In this document: piece by piece, positions 16,613 to 25,771 of the stretch
How positions within the stretch are numbered: the stretch's first letter is position 1
Layout of the letters: every line of letters begins with the position of its first letter
Notes under the pieces: model-generated
What the model was told of the DNA's origin: nothing
The model's database searches: none
Seen by the model: only the letters and a program-made list of their open reading frames with translations
Translations under genes and position numbers: made by a program
Source of the DNA: Marinobacter sp. F4206
GTDB lineage: Bacteria > Pseudomonadota > Gammaproteobacteria > Pseudomonadales > Oleiphilaceae
Length of the DNA: 64,000 nucleotides
Direction: 5' to 3'
NCBI RefSeq assembly: GCF_019392195.1
Contig: NZ_JAHXKI010000002.1
Span: forward strand, 248,001-312,000

Positions 16613-16614
16613 CC

Positions 16615-17871
16615 ATGCAGGACCACACCAACGATCCGGTCTGGAAACAGGCCATCGCCGGTTCGCAAATGCTGTTGGTCGCCTTCGGTGCCCTGGTGCT
16701 GATGCCCCTGATCACCGGACTGGACCCGAACGTCGCGTTGTTTACGGCCGGTCTCGGCACCATCATTTTTCACATTGTCACCGGTGGCCAGATCCCGATT
16801 TTCCTGGCCTCATCCTTTGCCTTCATTGCTCCGGTGATTGCCTCCAAGGGCAAGTTCGGCATGGAAGAGACACTCGGCGGCCTGATGGCGGCCGGCATTC
16901 TCTACATCTTCCTCAGCGGACTGGTTCGCCTGCGTGGCACCGGGTTTGTCCGCGCCCTGCTGCCTCCGGTAGTGATTGGCCCGGTCATCATGACCATTGG
17001 CCTGGGCCTTGCCCCGGTCGCCGTACACATGGCCTCCGGCCGTACCGGTGACGGCGCCACCCAGCTCATCCCATACGATACCGCCATCTGGATCGCGATG
17101 ACTTCACTGGCCGTGACCATTGTCATGTCGGTCTGGGCGAAGGGCATTTTTCGCCTGATTCCGATCATGTTCGGGGTCATCACCGGCTACGTGCTTTCGG
17201 CCATTGCCGGCATTGTCGATACCACGCCGATCCAGGAAGCGGCCTGGCTGGCCATGCCAAACTTCGTCACCCCAGAATTCAGCTGGGGCGCCGTCCTGTT
17301 CATGATCCCGGTCGCCATCGCGCCGGCCATCGAACACATTGGTGATGTTCTGGCCATCGGCAACGTCACCCGCAAGAACTACCTCGAGAAGCCCGGCCTG
17401 CACCGCACGCTCCTCGGTGACGGCCTGGCAACCAGTGCAGCATCCCTGCTCGGTGGACCGCCCAACACCACCTACTCGGAAGTCACCGGTGCCGTCATGC
17501 TCACCAAGAACTTCAACCCCCGGGTGATGTGGTGGGCCGCGGTCGTCGCCATTGTGCTGGCGTTCGTCGGCAAATTCGGCGCAGCCCTGCAGACCATCCC
17601 GGTTCCGGTCATGGGCGGCATCCTGTGCCTGCTGTTCGGCTCCATTGCAGTGGTGGGACTCAACACCCTGATTCGTCATCAGGTTGATCTTTCCCAGTCC
17701 CGCAACCTGGTGATCGTGGGCGTCACCCTGGTGTTCGGTATTGGTGGCATGGTGCTGGGACACCTTGAAGGCATCGCCCTGTGTGCGGTGGCTGCCATTA
17801 TCCTGAACCTGATCCTGCCCGGCAGTCGCGAGGCGTGGGGCAAGGCGGTCTATGAGCACCAAGCCGACTGA
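16615..17871 (+). CDS. uraA: Uracil/xanthine permease, UraA-like
   Basis: Inner-membrane nucleobase:cation symporter of the NCS2 family (418 residues, about 12-14 hydrophobic segments). Typical blocks include GSQMLLVAFGALVLMPLITG, QIPIFLASSFAFIAPV and the signature-like region PAIEHIGDVLAIGNVT followed by GDGLATSAASLLGGPPNTTY, which carries the substrate and proton-coupling acidic residues. It begins 2 bp after upp, which fits transport and immediate capture of uracil. The last 20 bases overlap the next gene. Confidence 0.94.
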   Translation: MQDHTNDPVWKQAIAGSQMLLVAFGALVLMPLITGLDPNVALFTAGLGTIIFHIVTGGQIPIFLASSFAFIAPVIASKGKFGMEETLGGLMAAGILYIFLSGLVRLRGTGFVRALLPPVVIGPVIMTIGLGLAPVAVHMASGRTGDGATQLIPYDTAIWIAMTSLAVTIVMSVWAKGIFRLIPIMFGVITGYVLSAIAGIVDTTPIQEAAWLAMPNFVTPEFSWGAVLFMIPVAIAPAIEHIGDVLAIGNVTRKNYLEKPGLHRTLLGDGLATSAASLLGGPPNTTYSEVTGAVMLTKNFNPRVMWWAAVVAIVLAFVGKFGAALQTIPVPVMGGILCLLFGSIAVVGLNTLIRHQVDLSQSRNLVIVGVTLVFGIGGMVLGHLEGIALCAVAAIILNLILPGSREAWGKAVYEHQAD

Positions 17872-18706
17872 CAGTTCGGGCATCAGCTTTACCGCCCTCT
17901 ATACCGGTGCCGTCTGGCACCGGTACGGGCTCTCCGATGACACCCTCGCTACCCAACAGGGCCGCTGGCTCTATCATCTGATGACGCCGTTCGAAGCCGC
18001 CAGCAAGGCGGCCATCGGCGGCAACATCCGGACCTTCCTGCTGCAGCGCCACCTGATCATTGACCACCTGATTGACCAGGCCATCCATGATCACGGTATT
18101 ACCCAGGTTCTCGAGATTGCTTGTGGCATGTCCCCCAGGGGCATTCGCCTGCGAAAACGCCACCCTCAGGTTCACATGGTCGAGGCCGACCTGCCGGACA
18201 TGGCCGGACGCAAGGCACTGCGACTACTCGCCACCGGCAGACTGGGAGACCACCATCAGGTCACACCCATCGATATCCGCGCCGAGCATGGCGAGTACCA
18301 ACTTGAACAGGTCATTGATCGCGTCTTCGACAATTCCCAGCCGGTGATTATCATCACCGAAGGGTTGACCAGCTATTTCTCGCTGGACGTTATCAGCGAC
18401 TTCTGGCGGCGCCTGGCCGCTGCCATGGCGAAACGCCCCCGGTCGGTCTACCTAGCCGAAAGCTACTATCGCCCGAAACAGCCACTGCTCGACGGCACCT
18501 TACGAGCCCTCGGTACGGTTCTCGGCGCCGCCACCCGGAGCGAGGTAACGTTCCACTTCCGGAACGACGACGAGGCCCGTGATCACTTCCTTTCCTGCGG
18601 GTTCAACTCGGCAGCGGTCCATGATCCTCGGTCCTGGTATCGCGTTCTGCCGATTCCGGAGAGTCGTGGAGAGCCGATGGTTCGGGTTATCGAAGCTTGC
18701 TCCTGA
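17852..18706 (+). CDS. Leucine carboxylmethyltransferase-like SAM methyltransferase
   Basis: A 284-residue class I SAM methyltransferase of the PPM1/TcmP (LCM) family. The SAM motif I is in VLEIACGMSPRGIRLRKRHP, followed by the acidic VHMVEADLPDMAGRKALRLL and the LCM-typical PVIIITEGLTSYFSLD. The gene starts inside the last codons of uraA (20 bp overlap), so it is translationally coupled to pyrimidine salvage genes. Bacterial relatives methylate carboxyl or hydroxyl groups of small molecules, but the substrate here is unknown and a link to uracil metabolism is only suggested by position. Confidence 0.8.
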   Translation: MSTKPTDSSGISFTALYTGAVWHRYGLSDDTLATQQGRWLYHLMTPFEAASKAAIGGNIRTFLLQRHLIIDHLIDQAIHDHGITQVLEIACGMSPRGIRLRKRHPQVHMVEADLPDMAGRKALRLLATGRLGDHHQVTPIDIRAEHGEYQLEQVIDRVFDNSQPVIIITEGLTSYFSLDVISDFWRRLAAAMAKRPRSVYLAESYYRPKQPLLDGTLRALGTVLGAATRSEVTFHFRNDDEARDHFLSCGFNSAAVHDPRSWYRVLPIPESRGEPMVRVIEACS

Positions 18707-18762
18707 GGCGGTTATTCGGATTGGGCCCTGGCCTGATAGCTTCGGAGTATGGCGAAACCGAC

Positions 18763-19899
18763 CTAAATATCCCGCCTCAAATCAGAAGGAATCGGTAAGT
18801 CCGGCATGCCGGGCTTGGGCCCACGCCCCTTGCGGAACTGGCGGAGCTGGAACACATAGGCCAGCACCTGGGCGATGGCCATGTAGAGACCGTCGGGAAT
18901 CTCTTCACCGATGTCGGTGTTGTGGTAGACCGCCCGGGTCAATGGTGGTGTGCGGAGGACTTCCACCTTGTGCTCGCGGGCAATTTCCATGATCTTGAAC
19001 GCCACTTCGTCGGCGCCCTTGGCCACCACCACCGGCGCGGCCATCGCACCCTGATCGTATTTCAGTGCCACCGCATAGTGGGTCGGGTTGGTGATGACCA
19101 CATCGGCAGTGGGAACATCCTGCATCATGCGGCGCTGGGCCATTTCACGTTGCAACTGGCGAATCTTGCCTTTGACTTCCGGCTTGCCTTCGGTGTCCTT
19201 GAACTCGTCCTTGACCTCCTGCTTGGTCATGCGCAGCTTTTTCTGGTGGTCGTAAATCTGAAAAGGCACATCGATCAGGGCAATGATGATTGTTGCGCAA
19301 GAGAGCAGGAAAAAGCTCCAGCCGATCGTCCACAACACATGCTCCATCGCCGGCACCGCGGGCTCCTCTGCAATGCTCAGAAGATCCTCGGTCCTCAGGT
19401 TCAGGATCAGGACGGCAAGGGCCATCACCAGACTGACCTTGGCAATGGCCTTGACCAGTTCCACCAGCGAGCGGGCCGAGAACATGCGGCCCAGTCCCTT
19501 GATCGGGTCCATTCGGTTCAGCTTGGGAGTAATGGCCTTACCACTGAACAGCAGGCCACCAATACCAATAGAGCCGAAGAAGGCGGCGATCAATAACACA
19601 ATCAGAATGGGTGACAGGGCCCACGCGGCTTCCTTGGCGGAAGCAATGAGCTGAACACTCATGTGCCGGGTATCAAAGATAGCCGAGCGTTCAAGCACGA
19701 AACTGTCTCGCATGATGCCTTCAAGCGCAGCACCGAGACTGGTGCCAAAGATCAGAAGGCCGCCGGCACCGGCCATGAGCACCGCCATGGTCGCCAGTTC
19801 GCGGGAACGGGCCGTCTGACCTTCCTCCTTGGCTTTCTCAAGCCTTCGGGGCGTGGCCTCTTCCGTTTTTTCCTGACTGTTGTCGTTTTCTTCGGCCAT
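18763..19899 (-). CDS. flhB: Flagellar export switch protein FlhB
   Basis: Membrane component of the export gate that switches substrate class from rod/hook to filament. The 378-residue protein begins with the typical EKTEEATPRRLEKAKEEGQ, has four membrane helices (about 30-215) and a cytoplasmic domain with the self-cleavage motif in VITNPTHYAVALKYDQG (Asn-Pro-Thr-His). It is the last gene of the fliLMNOPQR-flhB unit and ends 56 bp from the convergent methyltransferase gene. Confidence 0.97.
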   Translation of the reverse strand: MAEENDNSQEKTEEATPRRLEKAKEEGQTARSRELATMAVLMAGAGGLLIFGTSLGAALEGIMRDSFVLERSAIFDTRHMSVQLIASAKEAAWALSPILIVLLIAAFFGSIGIGGLLFSGKAITPKLNRMDPIKGLGRMFSARSLVELVKAIAKVSLVMALAVLILNLRTEDLLSIAEEPAVPAMEHVLWTIGWSFFLLSCATIIIALIDVPFQIYDHQKKLRMTKQEVKDEFKDTEGKPEVKGKIRQLQREMAQRRMMQDVPTADVVITNPTHYAVALKYDQGAMAAPVVVAKGADEVAFKIMEIAREHKVEVLRTPPLTRAVYHNTDIGEEIPDGLYMAIAQVLAYVFQLRQFRKGRGPKPGMPDLPIPSDLRRDI

Positions 19900-19924
19900 G
19901 GCTCAGGTTCTGTGGTGTCGGTGC

Positions 19925-20710
19925 CTAGGGCTGGCCCTGCAACTGCCGCATGAAATCAAACGTCTCCCGCGTGTACTGGTCAAAGTGCGGCAGAAAGTTG
20001 GCGTGCAAGACCCATATGGCAAACAATCCAAAAATCAGGCCAATCGGGAAACCCAACGCGAAGATGTTCATCTGAGGCGCTGCCCGGGTCGTTACGCCAA
20101 ACGAGATGGTGACGATCAGCACCGCCGTCACCGCCGGTAACGCCAGGAGCATGGCGGAGGCGAACATCCAGCTGATGCGGTGGGCCAATTCCCAGATGCC
20201 GCCCTGACCCAACCCTTCGAGGCCAACAGGCAGGGTGCGGAAGCTTTCGATAAAGACCTCAAAAACAGCGAGATGGCCGTTCATGGCGAGAAACAACAGG
20301 GTAATCGTGATGGTGTAGATCTGGGACAGCACCGGCACGTTGACGCCGTTGGCCGGGTCAACCATGGACGCGAAGCCGAGGCCCATCTGCATCGCAATCA
20401 TCTGACCGGCTACGACAAAAAGTTGCCACAGGGCGGTCAGGGCAAATCCGAGCCCTACACCGATCAGGATTTGTTGCAGGGTTATGACGACCGCATCGGC
20501 ACTGAGCGCTTCCACTTGCGGCACCGGGGGGATCAACGGAACAATGAGGACGGTCATCAGCAGCGCCAGCCCCAGACGGATTCGGGCCGGCACCAATTGG
20601 GTCCCGAAGATGGGAATCACCATCAGGAAACTGGCGATCCGGAACAGGGGCCAGAGGTGCTGCCCTACCCACTGCCCCAGCATATCCGCGCTGAATTCCG
20701 CCGGTATCAT
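19925..20710 (-). CDS. fliR: Flagellar export protein FliR
   Basis: Component of the FliPQR export channel core. The 261-residue protein is very hydrophobic, with five to six membrane segments. Recognisable features are the first helix (HLWPLFRIASFLMVIPIFGT), RIRLGLALLMTVLIVPLIPP and the ending FDFMRQLQGQP. It begins 3 bp after fliQ and ends 25 bp before flhB, in the conserved order. Confidence 0.95.
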   Translation of the reverse strand: MIPAEFSADMLGQWVGQHLWPLFRIASFLMVIPIFGTQLVPARIRLGLALLMTVLIVPLIPPVPQVEALSADAVVITLQQILIGVGLGFALTALWQLFVVAGQMIAMQMGLGFASMVDPANGVNVPVLSQIYTITITLLFLAMNGHLAVFEVFIESFRTLPVGLEGLGQGGIWELAHRISWMFASAMLLALPAVTAVLIVTISFGVTTRAAPQMNIFALGFPIGLIFGLFAIWVLHANFLPHFDQYTRETFDFMRQLQGQP

Positions 20711-20713
20711 CCG

Positions 20714-20983
20714 TCAGCCGATCAGGTAAGGAATGCTGGAGATCAGCCGGTTCGCATGATCCAGCAACTGAGTCAGCATCCATGGTCCCATGACGATGAT
20801 GACAATCAGGGTTACCAGCAGGCGCGGCAGGAAGCTCAGGGTCTGCTCGTTGATCTGGGTCGCGGCCTGGAAGGTACTGACCACCAAACCGATGACCAGA
20901 CCGGGTCCGATGATGACCGACGCCAGAAGCACGATCATCCACAGTGCCTCGCGAAGAATATCGATAACGGTTTCCGGAGTCAT
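20714..20983 (-). CDS. fliQ: Flagellar export protein FliQ
   Basis: Small 89-residue export-gate protein with two membrane helices joined by a short charged loop (VVSTFQAATQINEQTLSFLP), the family hallmark that lines the FliPQR channel. The N-terminus MTPETVIDILREALWMIVLL is typical. It lies 8 bp after fliP and 3 bp before fliR. Confidence 0.95.
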   Translation of the reverse strand: MTPETVIDILREALWMIVLLASVIIGPGLVIGLVVSTFQAATQINEQTLSFLPRLLVTLIVIIVMGPWMLTQLLDHANRLISSIPYLIG

Positions 20984-20991
20984 AACGCCCC

Positions 20992-21774
20992 CTATATTCC
21001 GTAGCTGGCCGCCAGCGTTCCCATAATCAGGGCCCAGCCATCCACCAGGACAAACAGCATGATCTTGAACGGCAATGAGATGATGATGGGCGACAGCATC
21101 ATCATACCCATCGCCATGAGGACACTGGCCACCACCATGTCGATAATCAGGAACGGGATAAACAGGATAAACCCGATCTGGAAGGCGGTCTTTAACTCAC
21201 TGGTGACAAAGGCAGGCATCAGTACCCAGAAAGACACGTCATCCGGCGTCTGGTACTGTTCATCCGCCATCCGCATGAACAGGGCCAGGTCGCTTTCCCG
21301 GGTCTGTTCGAGCATGAATTTCTTGAACGGCTCACTGGCCAGTTCCACAGCTTCCAGGGAGGTCACTTCCTCCTGAAGGTAGGGCTGCAACCCCACACGG
21401 TTGGCTTCCTCCAGCACCGGCTTCATGATGAAAATACTGAGGAACAGGGCGAGTCCGAGCAGGATCTGGTTCGATGGCGTGGCCTGCAGACCAAGTGCCT
21501 GGCGAAGGATGGCGAACACCACGATGATGCGGGTAAACGAGGTCATCATCATCAGCATCGCCGGCAGGAACGTCAGCGCCGTCATCAGCGCGAGGATCTG
21601 CAGGGTTACCGAATATTCCTGGACGCCTTCGCCTTCGCCGGGCTCGACGGTGAACGCCGGAATACCGGGAATGCCGCCCGCGCCACCATCCTGCGCCAGC
21701 GACAGGGGTGCCCAGAGCACGACAAGCAAGAGGATCAGAATCGGGAGAAACCGGTTGGTGATCAGGGCAATCAT
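20992..21774 (-). CDS. fliP: Flagellar export protein FliP
   Basis: Export-gate subunit with a cleavable signal peptide (about 1-27, ending SLAQ). The mature part has four membrane helices and the conserved blocks [40 protein letters not shown] and [20 protein letters not shown]. FliP assembles with FliQ and FliR into the channel through which flagellar subunits pass. The 260-residue length is normal. It follows fliO after 4 bp. Confidence 0.96.
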   Translation of the reverse strand: MIALITNRFLPILILLLVVLWAPLSLAQDGGAGGIPGIPAFTVEPGEGEGVQEYSVTLQILALMTALTFLPAMLMMMTSFTRIIVVFAILRQALGLQATPSNQILLGLALFLSIFIMKPVLEEANRVGLQPYLQEEVTSLEAVELASEPFKKFMLEQTRESDLALFMRMADEQYQTPDDVSFWVLMPAFVTSELKTAFQIGFILFIPFLIIDMVVASVLMAMGMMMLSPIIISLPFKIMLFVLVDGWALIMGTLAASYGI

Positions 21775-21778
21775 GGGC

Positions 21779-22225
21779 TCAGTCGTTCCTTGTCGGCGAA
21801 GTCCAGGATTTACCGATCATGCCCTGAAGCCGTCTGGCGAAGTCACCCGAGGGCGGATTACTGGCATCGACCACCGGCTCATCGAACACATGAAGGGTTC
21901 GGATCGCCGACGGCGTGATTCCCAGCAATATCTGCTGGCCACCAACTTCGATCAGCGCCAGACGCTCCCGGGCACCCAGCGCCATCACCGAGACCACTTT
22001 AATGGCATTGTTGTTCATCCCGGTCATGCCGTTCATCCGGCGAATGATCCAGGCACAGCCATAGATAATCGCAATGACGGCCAACAGCCCGATACCGAGA
22101 CTGATAACGGTGCCCATCGTGTCCGGCGCACGAACCGGGGCCTCCTGCGCCGCCCTGGAAGCTTCTTCTGCCAGTACCGGGCCGGCAAGAACCAGCGTCG
22201 TCAGCGCCACCAGTTTTGACCACAT
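21779..22225 (-). CDS. fliO: Flagellar assembly protein FliO
   Basis: A 148-residue membrane protein that helps FliP assemble. The N-terminal signal-like segment (ending VLAEE) is followed by one membrane helix (about 40-63, [21 protein letters not shown]) and a cytoplasmic domain with the FliO-type [20 protein letters not shown] and [15 protein letters not shown]. It begins 1 bp after fliN. Weakly conserved family, but position and motif agree. Confidence 0.9.
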   Translation of the reverse strand: MWSKLVALTTLVLAGPVLAEEASRAAQEAPVRAPDTMGTVISLGIGLLAVIAIIYGCAWIIRRMNGMTGMNNNAIKVVSVMALGARERLALIEVGGQQILLGITPSAIRTLHVFDEPVVDASNPPSGDFARRLQGMIGKSWTSPTRND

Positions 22226-22226
22226 G

Positions 22227-22715
22227 TTATTTCTGCAACCGCTTGATGCGCTCGCCCGGGCTGATCACGTCGGTCAGGCGGATACCGAACTTCTCGTTCA
22301 CCATGACCACCTCGCCGTGAGCAATCAGCGTACCGTTGACCAGAACATCCAGTGGCTCTCCGGCCAGTCGGTCCAATTCGATGACCGATCCCTGGTTGAG
22401 CTGCAGCAGGTTGCGAATGGGGATTTGGGTATTGCCCACTTCCATCGAAATGGTCACCGGAATATCCAGAATCACGTCCATATCCGGCGCCGCCCCAGAA
22501 CCCTGCGAAGGCTGTGTGGCGTGATCAAACTCTTCCATGGGCGCCGTCTGCACGTCATCGCCCTGACCCGACTCTCCGGCCTCTGCCATGGCAGCCGCCC
22601 ATTCGTCCTCGGCGGAACCGCTGTCGTCGCCGGACTCTTCCATGGCCGCTTCCCACTCCGCCGCCAGCTTCTCGTCTTCGCTGAGTTGCTGCTCGTCTTT
22701 CTTGTCGTCAGCCAT
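22227..22715 (-). CDS. fliN: Flagellar motor switch protein FliN
   Basis: C-ring component of 162 residues. The C-terminal SpoA domain (about 85-160) is canonical: VILDIPVTISMEVGNTQIPI, ELDRLAGEPLDVLVNGTLIA and VVMVNEKFGIRLTDVISP. The N-terminal 70 residues are acidic and disordered and include two near-repeats of EW-x-AAM-x-E (residues 20-26 and 38-44). It overlaps fliM by 8 bp, a sign of translational coupling. Confidence 0.96.
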   Translation of the reverse strand: MADDKKDEQQLSEDEKLAAEWEAAMEESGDDSGSAEDEWAAAMAEAGESGQGDDVQTAPMEEFDHATQPSQGSGAAPDMDVILDIPVTISMEVGNTQIPIRNLLQLNQGSVIELDRLAGEPLDVLVNGTLIAHGEVVMVNEKFGIRLTDVISPGERIKRLQK

Positions 22716-23706
22716 TGCGTCCCACCTTCAGTTGTTTCTTGACCTTGGGCAGCGATGCCCTTTCTTGAATTCGCAGTGCCAGCTTCCCGTCCCGTGTGCC
22801 CATGGTGGCCTTGTAGATCGGAATACCGTTTGCGGTCACCGTCAGATACTCGGGAATTTCGACCGGGATAATATCGCCGGTTTTCATATTGGCGATATCC
22901 CGCAGGGAGATCCGGCGACGACAGACCGTGGTGTTCACCGGTACGTTGACGTCCTTGATGTCCTCCTGCAGAGCATTGACCCAGCGCTCGTCGACGTCGT
23001 CAATGTCACTCTGGACACCGGCATCCAACACATCCCGGATTGGCTCGATCATGGAATAGGGCAAGGCAAAATGCAGTTCCCCGCCGCCGCCATCGAGTTC
23101 GATGTGGAAGGTACTGACCACCACCACTTCGCTCGGGCTGACGATGTTGGCCATGGCCGGGTTCACTTCCGAGCTAAGGTAGTCAAACTCCACCTTGAGG
23201 ACCGCGTGCCAGGCTTCTTTCATATCGTGAAACACCTGGTCCAGCACCATCTGCACGATCCGTGTCTCGGTCGGGGTGAATTCCCGGCCCTCGATCTTGG
23301 CGTGACGACCCTCGCCCCCGAAGAAGTTGTCGACCAGCTTGAAAACCAGTTTTGCGTCGAGAACAAAGAGTGAGGTGCCGCGCAGCGGGCGAACCTTGCA
23401 GAGATTGAGGCTGGTGGGTACGTACAGGGTATGGATGTACTCACCAAATTTCATGATTTTCACGCCACCGGTGGATACGTCAGCATTACGGCGCATGAGA
23501 TTGAAGAGGCTGATCCGGGTATAACGGGCAAAGCGCTCATTGATCATCTCCAGGGTCGGCATACGACCCCGAACGATTCGATCCTGGCTCGAGAGGTCGT
23601 AGGACTTTACGCCGGTTTCGTCGGTCTCTTCGTAGGTATCGATATCGCCATCGTCCACCCCGTGAAGGAGGGCATCGATTTCATCCTGTGACAACAAGTC
23701 CTGCAT
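22708..23706 (-). CDS. fliM: Flagellar motor switch protein FliM
   Basis: C-ring protein that receives CheY-P and, with FliG and FliN, sets motor direction. The 332-residue protein begins with the CheY-binding peptide (LLSQDEIDALLHGVDDG), has the CheC-like middle domain with GRMPTLEMINERFARYTRIS and ends in a SpoA domain related to FliN. It lies 39 bp after fliL. The N-terminal peptide is worth comparing with the CheA repeats in this window. Confidence 0.97.
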   Translation of the reverse strand: MQDLLSQDEIDALLHGVDDGDIDTYEETDETGVKSYDLSSQDRIVRGRMPTLEMINERFARYTRISLFNLMRRNADVSTGGVKIMKFGEYIHTLYVPTSLNLCKVRPLRGTSLFVLDAKLVFKLVDNFFGGEGRHAKIEGREFTPTETRIVQMVLDQVFHDMKEAWHAVLKVEFDYLSSEVNPAMANIVSPSEVVVVSTFHIELDGGGGELHFALPYSMIEPIRDVLDAGVQSDIDDVDERWVNALQEDIKDVNVPVNTTVCRRRISLRDIANMKTGDIIPVEIPEYLTVTANGIPIYKATMGTRDGKLALRIQERASLPKVKKQLKVGRNG

Positions 23707-23745
23707 AGTAGTCCTGCCCCTGAAATGCCTTGCCCGCGACGGGCC

Positions 23746-24258
23746 CTATTGCACTACAAAATTTCTGAACAATACCCGCTTGATGGCGGGCTCGCCTTCC
23801 TGTTCAAGTACCTGGTTGACCGTCGTCAACATCTCGTCGGCCAGCCCCCGCCGGCCTTCCGGCGTTTGCAGCTGATCGAATTTACTGCTCCCCAGCACCA
23901 TGACCAGTTGGCTCCGTATCAGTGGCAAATGCAGCTGGGCGGCAGCGAGCGCTTGCGGGTCGGTTGCTTCCAGCGCCAGATACACCTGAGCATAGCGCTG
24001 GCGTCCCTCAGCCTGCACCGTCGTGACCAGTGCTTTCTGCAGTTCGACGTAGGTGCTGGAGACAAAACTCTCTTCTACCGCCTCGTCGCTCCCCTCTTCC
24101 TCGCCGCCCGCCATGCCGGGCAAACTGCCTCCGAGGAACCAGAGTGTACCCGCAACGGAAAGCACAATCGCCAGGATGACAATCACCACCAGCATGATGA
24201 TGAGTTTCAGCTTGCCTTTCTTGGCGGGGGCCGCTTCGGGCGCGTTATTTTCAGCCAT
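23746..24258 (-). CDS. fliL: Flagellar basal body-associated protein FliL
   Basis: Single-pass membrane protein (170 residues) around the stator ring. A cytoplasmic Lys-rich start is followed by a membrane helix (about 17-40, KLIIMLVVIVILAIVLSVAG) and a periplasmic domain with the FliL features STYVELQKALVTTVQAEGR and ending RVLFRNFVVQ. It is the first gene of the fliLMNOPQR-flhB unit and has its own sigma-54 promoter upstream. The ribosome-binding site is weak. Confidence 0.94.
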   Translation of the reverse strand: MAENNAPEAAPAKKGKLKLIIMLVVIVILAIVLSVAGTLWFLGGSLPGMAGGEEEGSDEAVEESFVSSTYVELQKALVTTVQAEGRQRYAQVYLALEATDPQALAAAQLHLPLIRSQLVMVLGSSKFDQLQTPEGRRGLADEMLTTVNQVLEQEGEPAIKRVLFRNFVVQ

Positions 24259-24320
24259 AGTATCTGCTTTGCCAGAAATCCGTCAGACGGAGTGTTTTTC
24301 CGCGACTTTCATGGGTTAGA

Positions 24321-24336
24321 TGCAAAGGTTGGGCCA
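24321..24336 (-). promoter_or_regulatory. Sigma-54 promoter of fliL operon
   Basis: Minus strand TGGCCC, 5 bases, TTGCA, an excellent -24/-12 match, about 65 bases before the fliL start in the 203 bp fliK-fliL gap. It overlaps a perfect inverted repeat. Confidence 0.75.
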
Positions 24337-24350
24337 GAAGGCCCAACCTT
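24325..24350. repeat. Perfect 11-bp inverted repeat overlapping the fliL promoter
   Basis: AAGGTTGGGCC, a 4-base loop (AGAA), then GGCCCAACCTT. The right-hand part of the transcribed strand lies upstream of the -24 element and the left arm includes the -24 and the spacer. There is no T-run on either side, so a classical terminator for fliK is less likely than an operator or a factor-dependent stop. Confidence 0.8.
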
Positions 24351-24461
24351 GCTGTTCAGAACCGCAGTTTAGCGTTGCACAGAAGGATGGGCAAAAGAGT
24401 TTGGAGGGAATGTTCTTAAGTGATAGCAGCGTACCGGCGACGCATCATCCAGCGAAAGCTG

Positions 24462-25658
24462 TCAGGCGAAAATGTCAACTTCACCCTTCCAGCTGAGATC
24501 CAGATTGCCCGCCTCAACATCGACATCATCAACATCCGACAGCGCGGGATTGCCCGGGTGATTTGCCTGCCCTTCGCCGTCACCCGGTCCCTGCTCTCCA
24601 CCCCGCTGCTGGGGAGAATCGGAGACATCGAACCGCGCCAGGTTCAGGCCCTGATCTCCCAGCATGTCCCTCAGCCGATGCGAATGCTGTTCCAACTGAT
24701 CACGGACGACCGGGTTAGCGGCGTGAACGGTAATGTTGGCCTGCTCGTTATGAACCCGGACTTTGACCTCCATCGGGCCCATATCCGGCGGAGTGAGATG
24801 GATCTCCGCCACCGACATGTTTCTGGCCGTCAACCAACTGAGCTTGCCCACCAGCTTGTCACCCCATTCGGCCTGACCCACGGGCGTATCGATGGACGTG
24901 GCGTAGCTTCTCAGCGGCACCGCGGCTTCTGCCGACAATTTGGCAGCGCCGGCGTTCGCCGCCTGCTGACCGGCCATCTCCAGAGCGGATTGGAATCGGC
25001 CGGAGGCGACAAGACTGGTCGGCTCCGCCGGACGGCCCGTTTCAGAGCCCAGCGTCGCGGCCAGAGCCTCGGTCAACTGCAGCCCCGTGGTGAGACCCGG
25101 AGCCGCCTGTCCGGATTGCCCTGCCTGGCCAAGCTTGCCACCGATTATGCCGTTGAGCGATCCGTTCGCGGTTATTAAGGGGGCCAGTGTTTGAGGCGCG
25201 CCTTTGGTCGCAGAGGCAGTCCCCGGAACCGCCGTGCCGGAATGACCGGCAGCCGGAACCAACAAGGCCTGCAACTCGGCGAACGTCAACGGTGTGGATG
25301 TGATCTCCATCTCGGAGACAGGCTCGGTCGTGACCTGAACAGCCGCCCCTTCCTGTTCTGCGACGGCCTTGTCCGCTTTTTCGTCGGCCCCGGGTTTCGA
25401 TTGGGCCGGATCAGAAGAAGATCCGTTAGCCTGTCGATCTTTGCGGGTCTCGGCAGACTTGTCGGTGGCTGCCTTGTCACCGGACCGCACCTCGTCCCGG
25501 CGCTCATTTTCTGCGCGATCCATTCGCTTGTGCTCAGCCCGCGACACCGATTCATATCGGCTCTCGCCATCCGGCTCTCTTGAAGAACCGGACTTGGCAG
25601 CACTGGGGTCTTTTTGCATCCCGGGAGCGGGAGTCTGGGGAAGAACCATCTGGGGCAT
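24462..25658 (-). CDS. fliK: Flagellar hook-length control protein FliK
   Basis: Secreted ruler protein (398 residues) that measures hook length and triggers the FlhB switch. The N-terminal two thirds is low-complexity (Ala, Gln, Ser, Gly and charged), as usual. The C-terminal hook-length domain is clear: LHLT-like AEIHLTPPDMGPMEVKVRVH, followed by ANITVHAANPVVRDQLEQHS and LRDMLGDQGLNLARFDVSD. I start at the ATG at 25658, which has AGAGG 6 bases upstream; the frame reaches 25745, but that point lies inside the sigma-54 promoter. Confidence 0.92.
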   Translation of the reverse strand: MPQMVLPQTPAPGMQKDPSAAKSGSSREPDGESRYESVSRAEHKRMDRAENERRDEVRSGDKAATDKSAETRKDRQANGSSSDPAQSKPGADEKADKAVAEQEGAAVQVTTEPVSEMEITSTPLTFAELQALLVPAAGHSGTAVPGTASATKGAPQTLAPLITANGSLNGIIGGKLGQAGQSGQAAPGLTTGLQLTEALAATLGSETGRPAEPTSLVASGRFQSALEMAGQQAANAGAAKLSAEAAVPLRSYATSIDTPVGQAEWGDKLVGKLSWLTARNMSVAEIHLTPPDMGPMEVKVRVHNEQANITVHAANPVVRDQLEQHSHRLRDMLGDQGLNLARFDVSDSPQQRGGEQGPGDGEGQANHPGNPALSDVDDVDVEAGNLDLSWKGEVDIFA

Positions 25659-25740
25659 GGCAACCTCTTGCCGCTTTTGTCTCGTGAACACCCGAAACTT
25701 GCCGACTTGCAGCGAATTGACGGGCGGTTTCCACTTGATT

Positions 25741-25756
25741 TGCAAAAGCGATGCCA
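25741..25756 (-). promoter_or_regulatory. Sigma-54 promoter of fliK
   Basis: Minus strand TGGCAT, 5 bases, TTGCA, with exact spacing, in the 113 bp gap between hptB and fliK. The expected start of transcription is about 70 bases before the fliK ATG. Confidence 0.75.
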
Positions 25757-25771
25757 GACGGTTTTAAAGCA

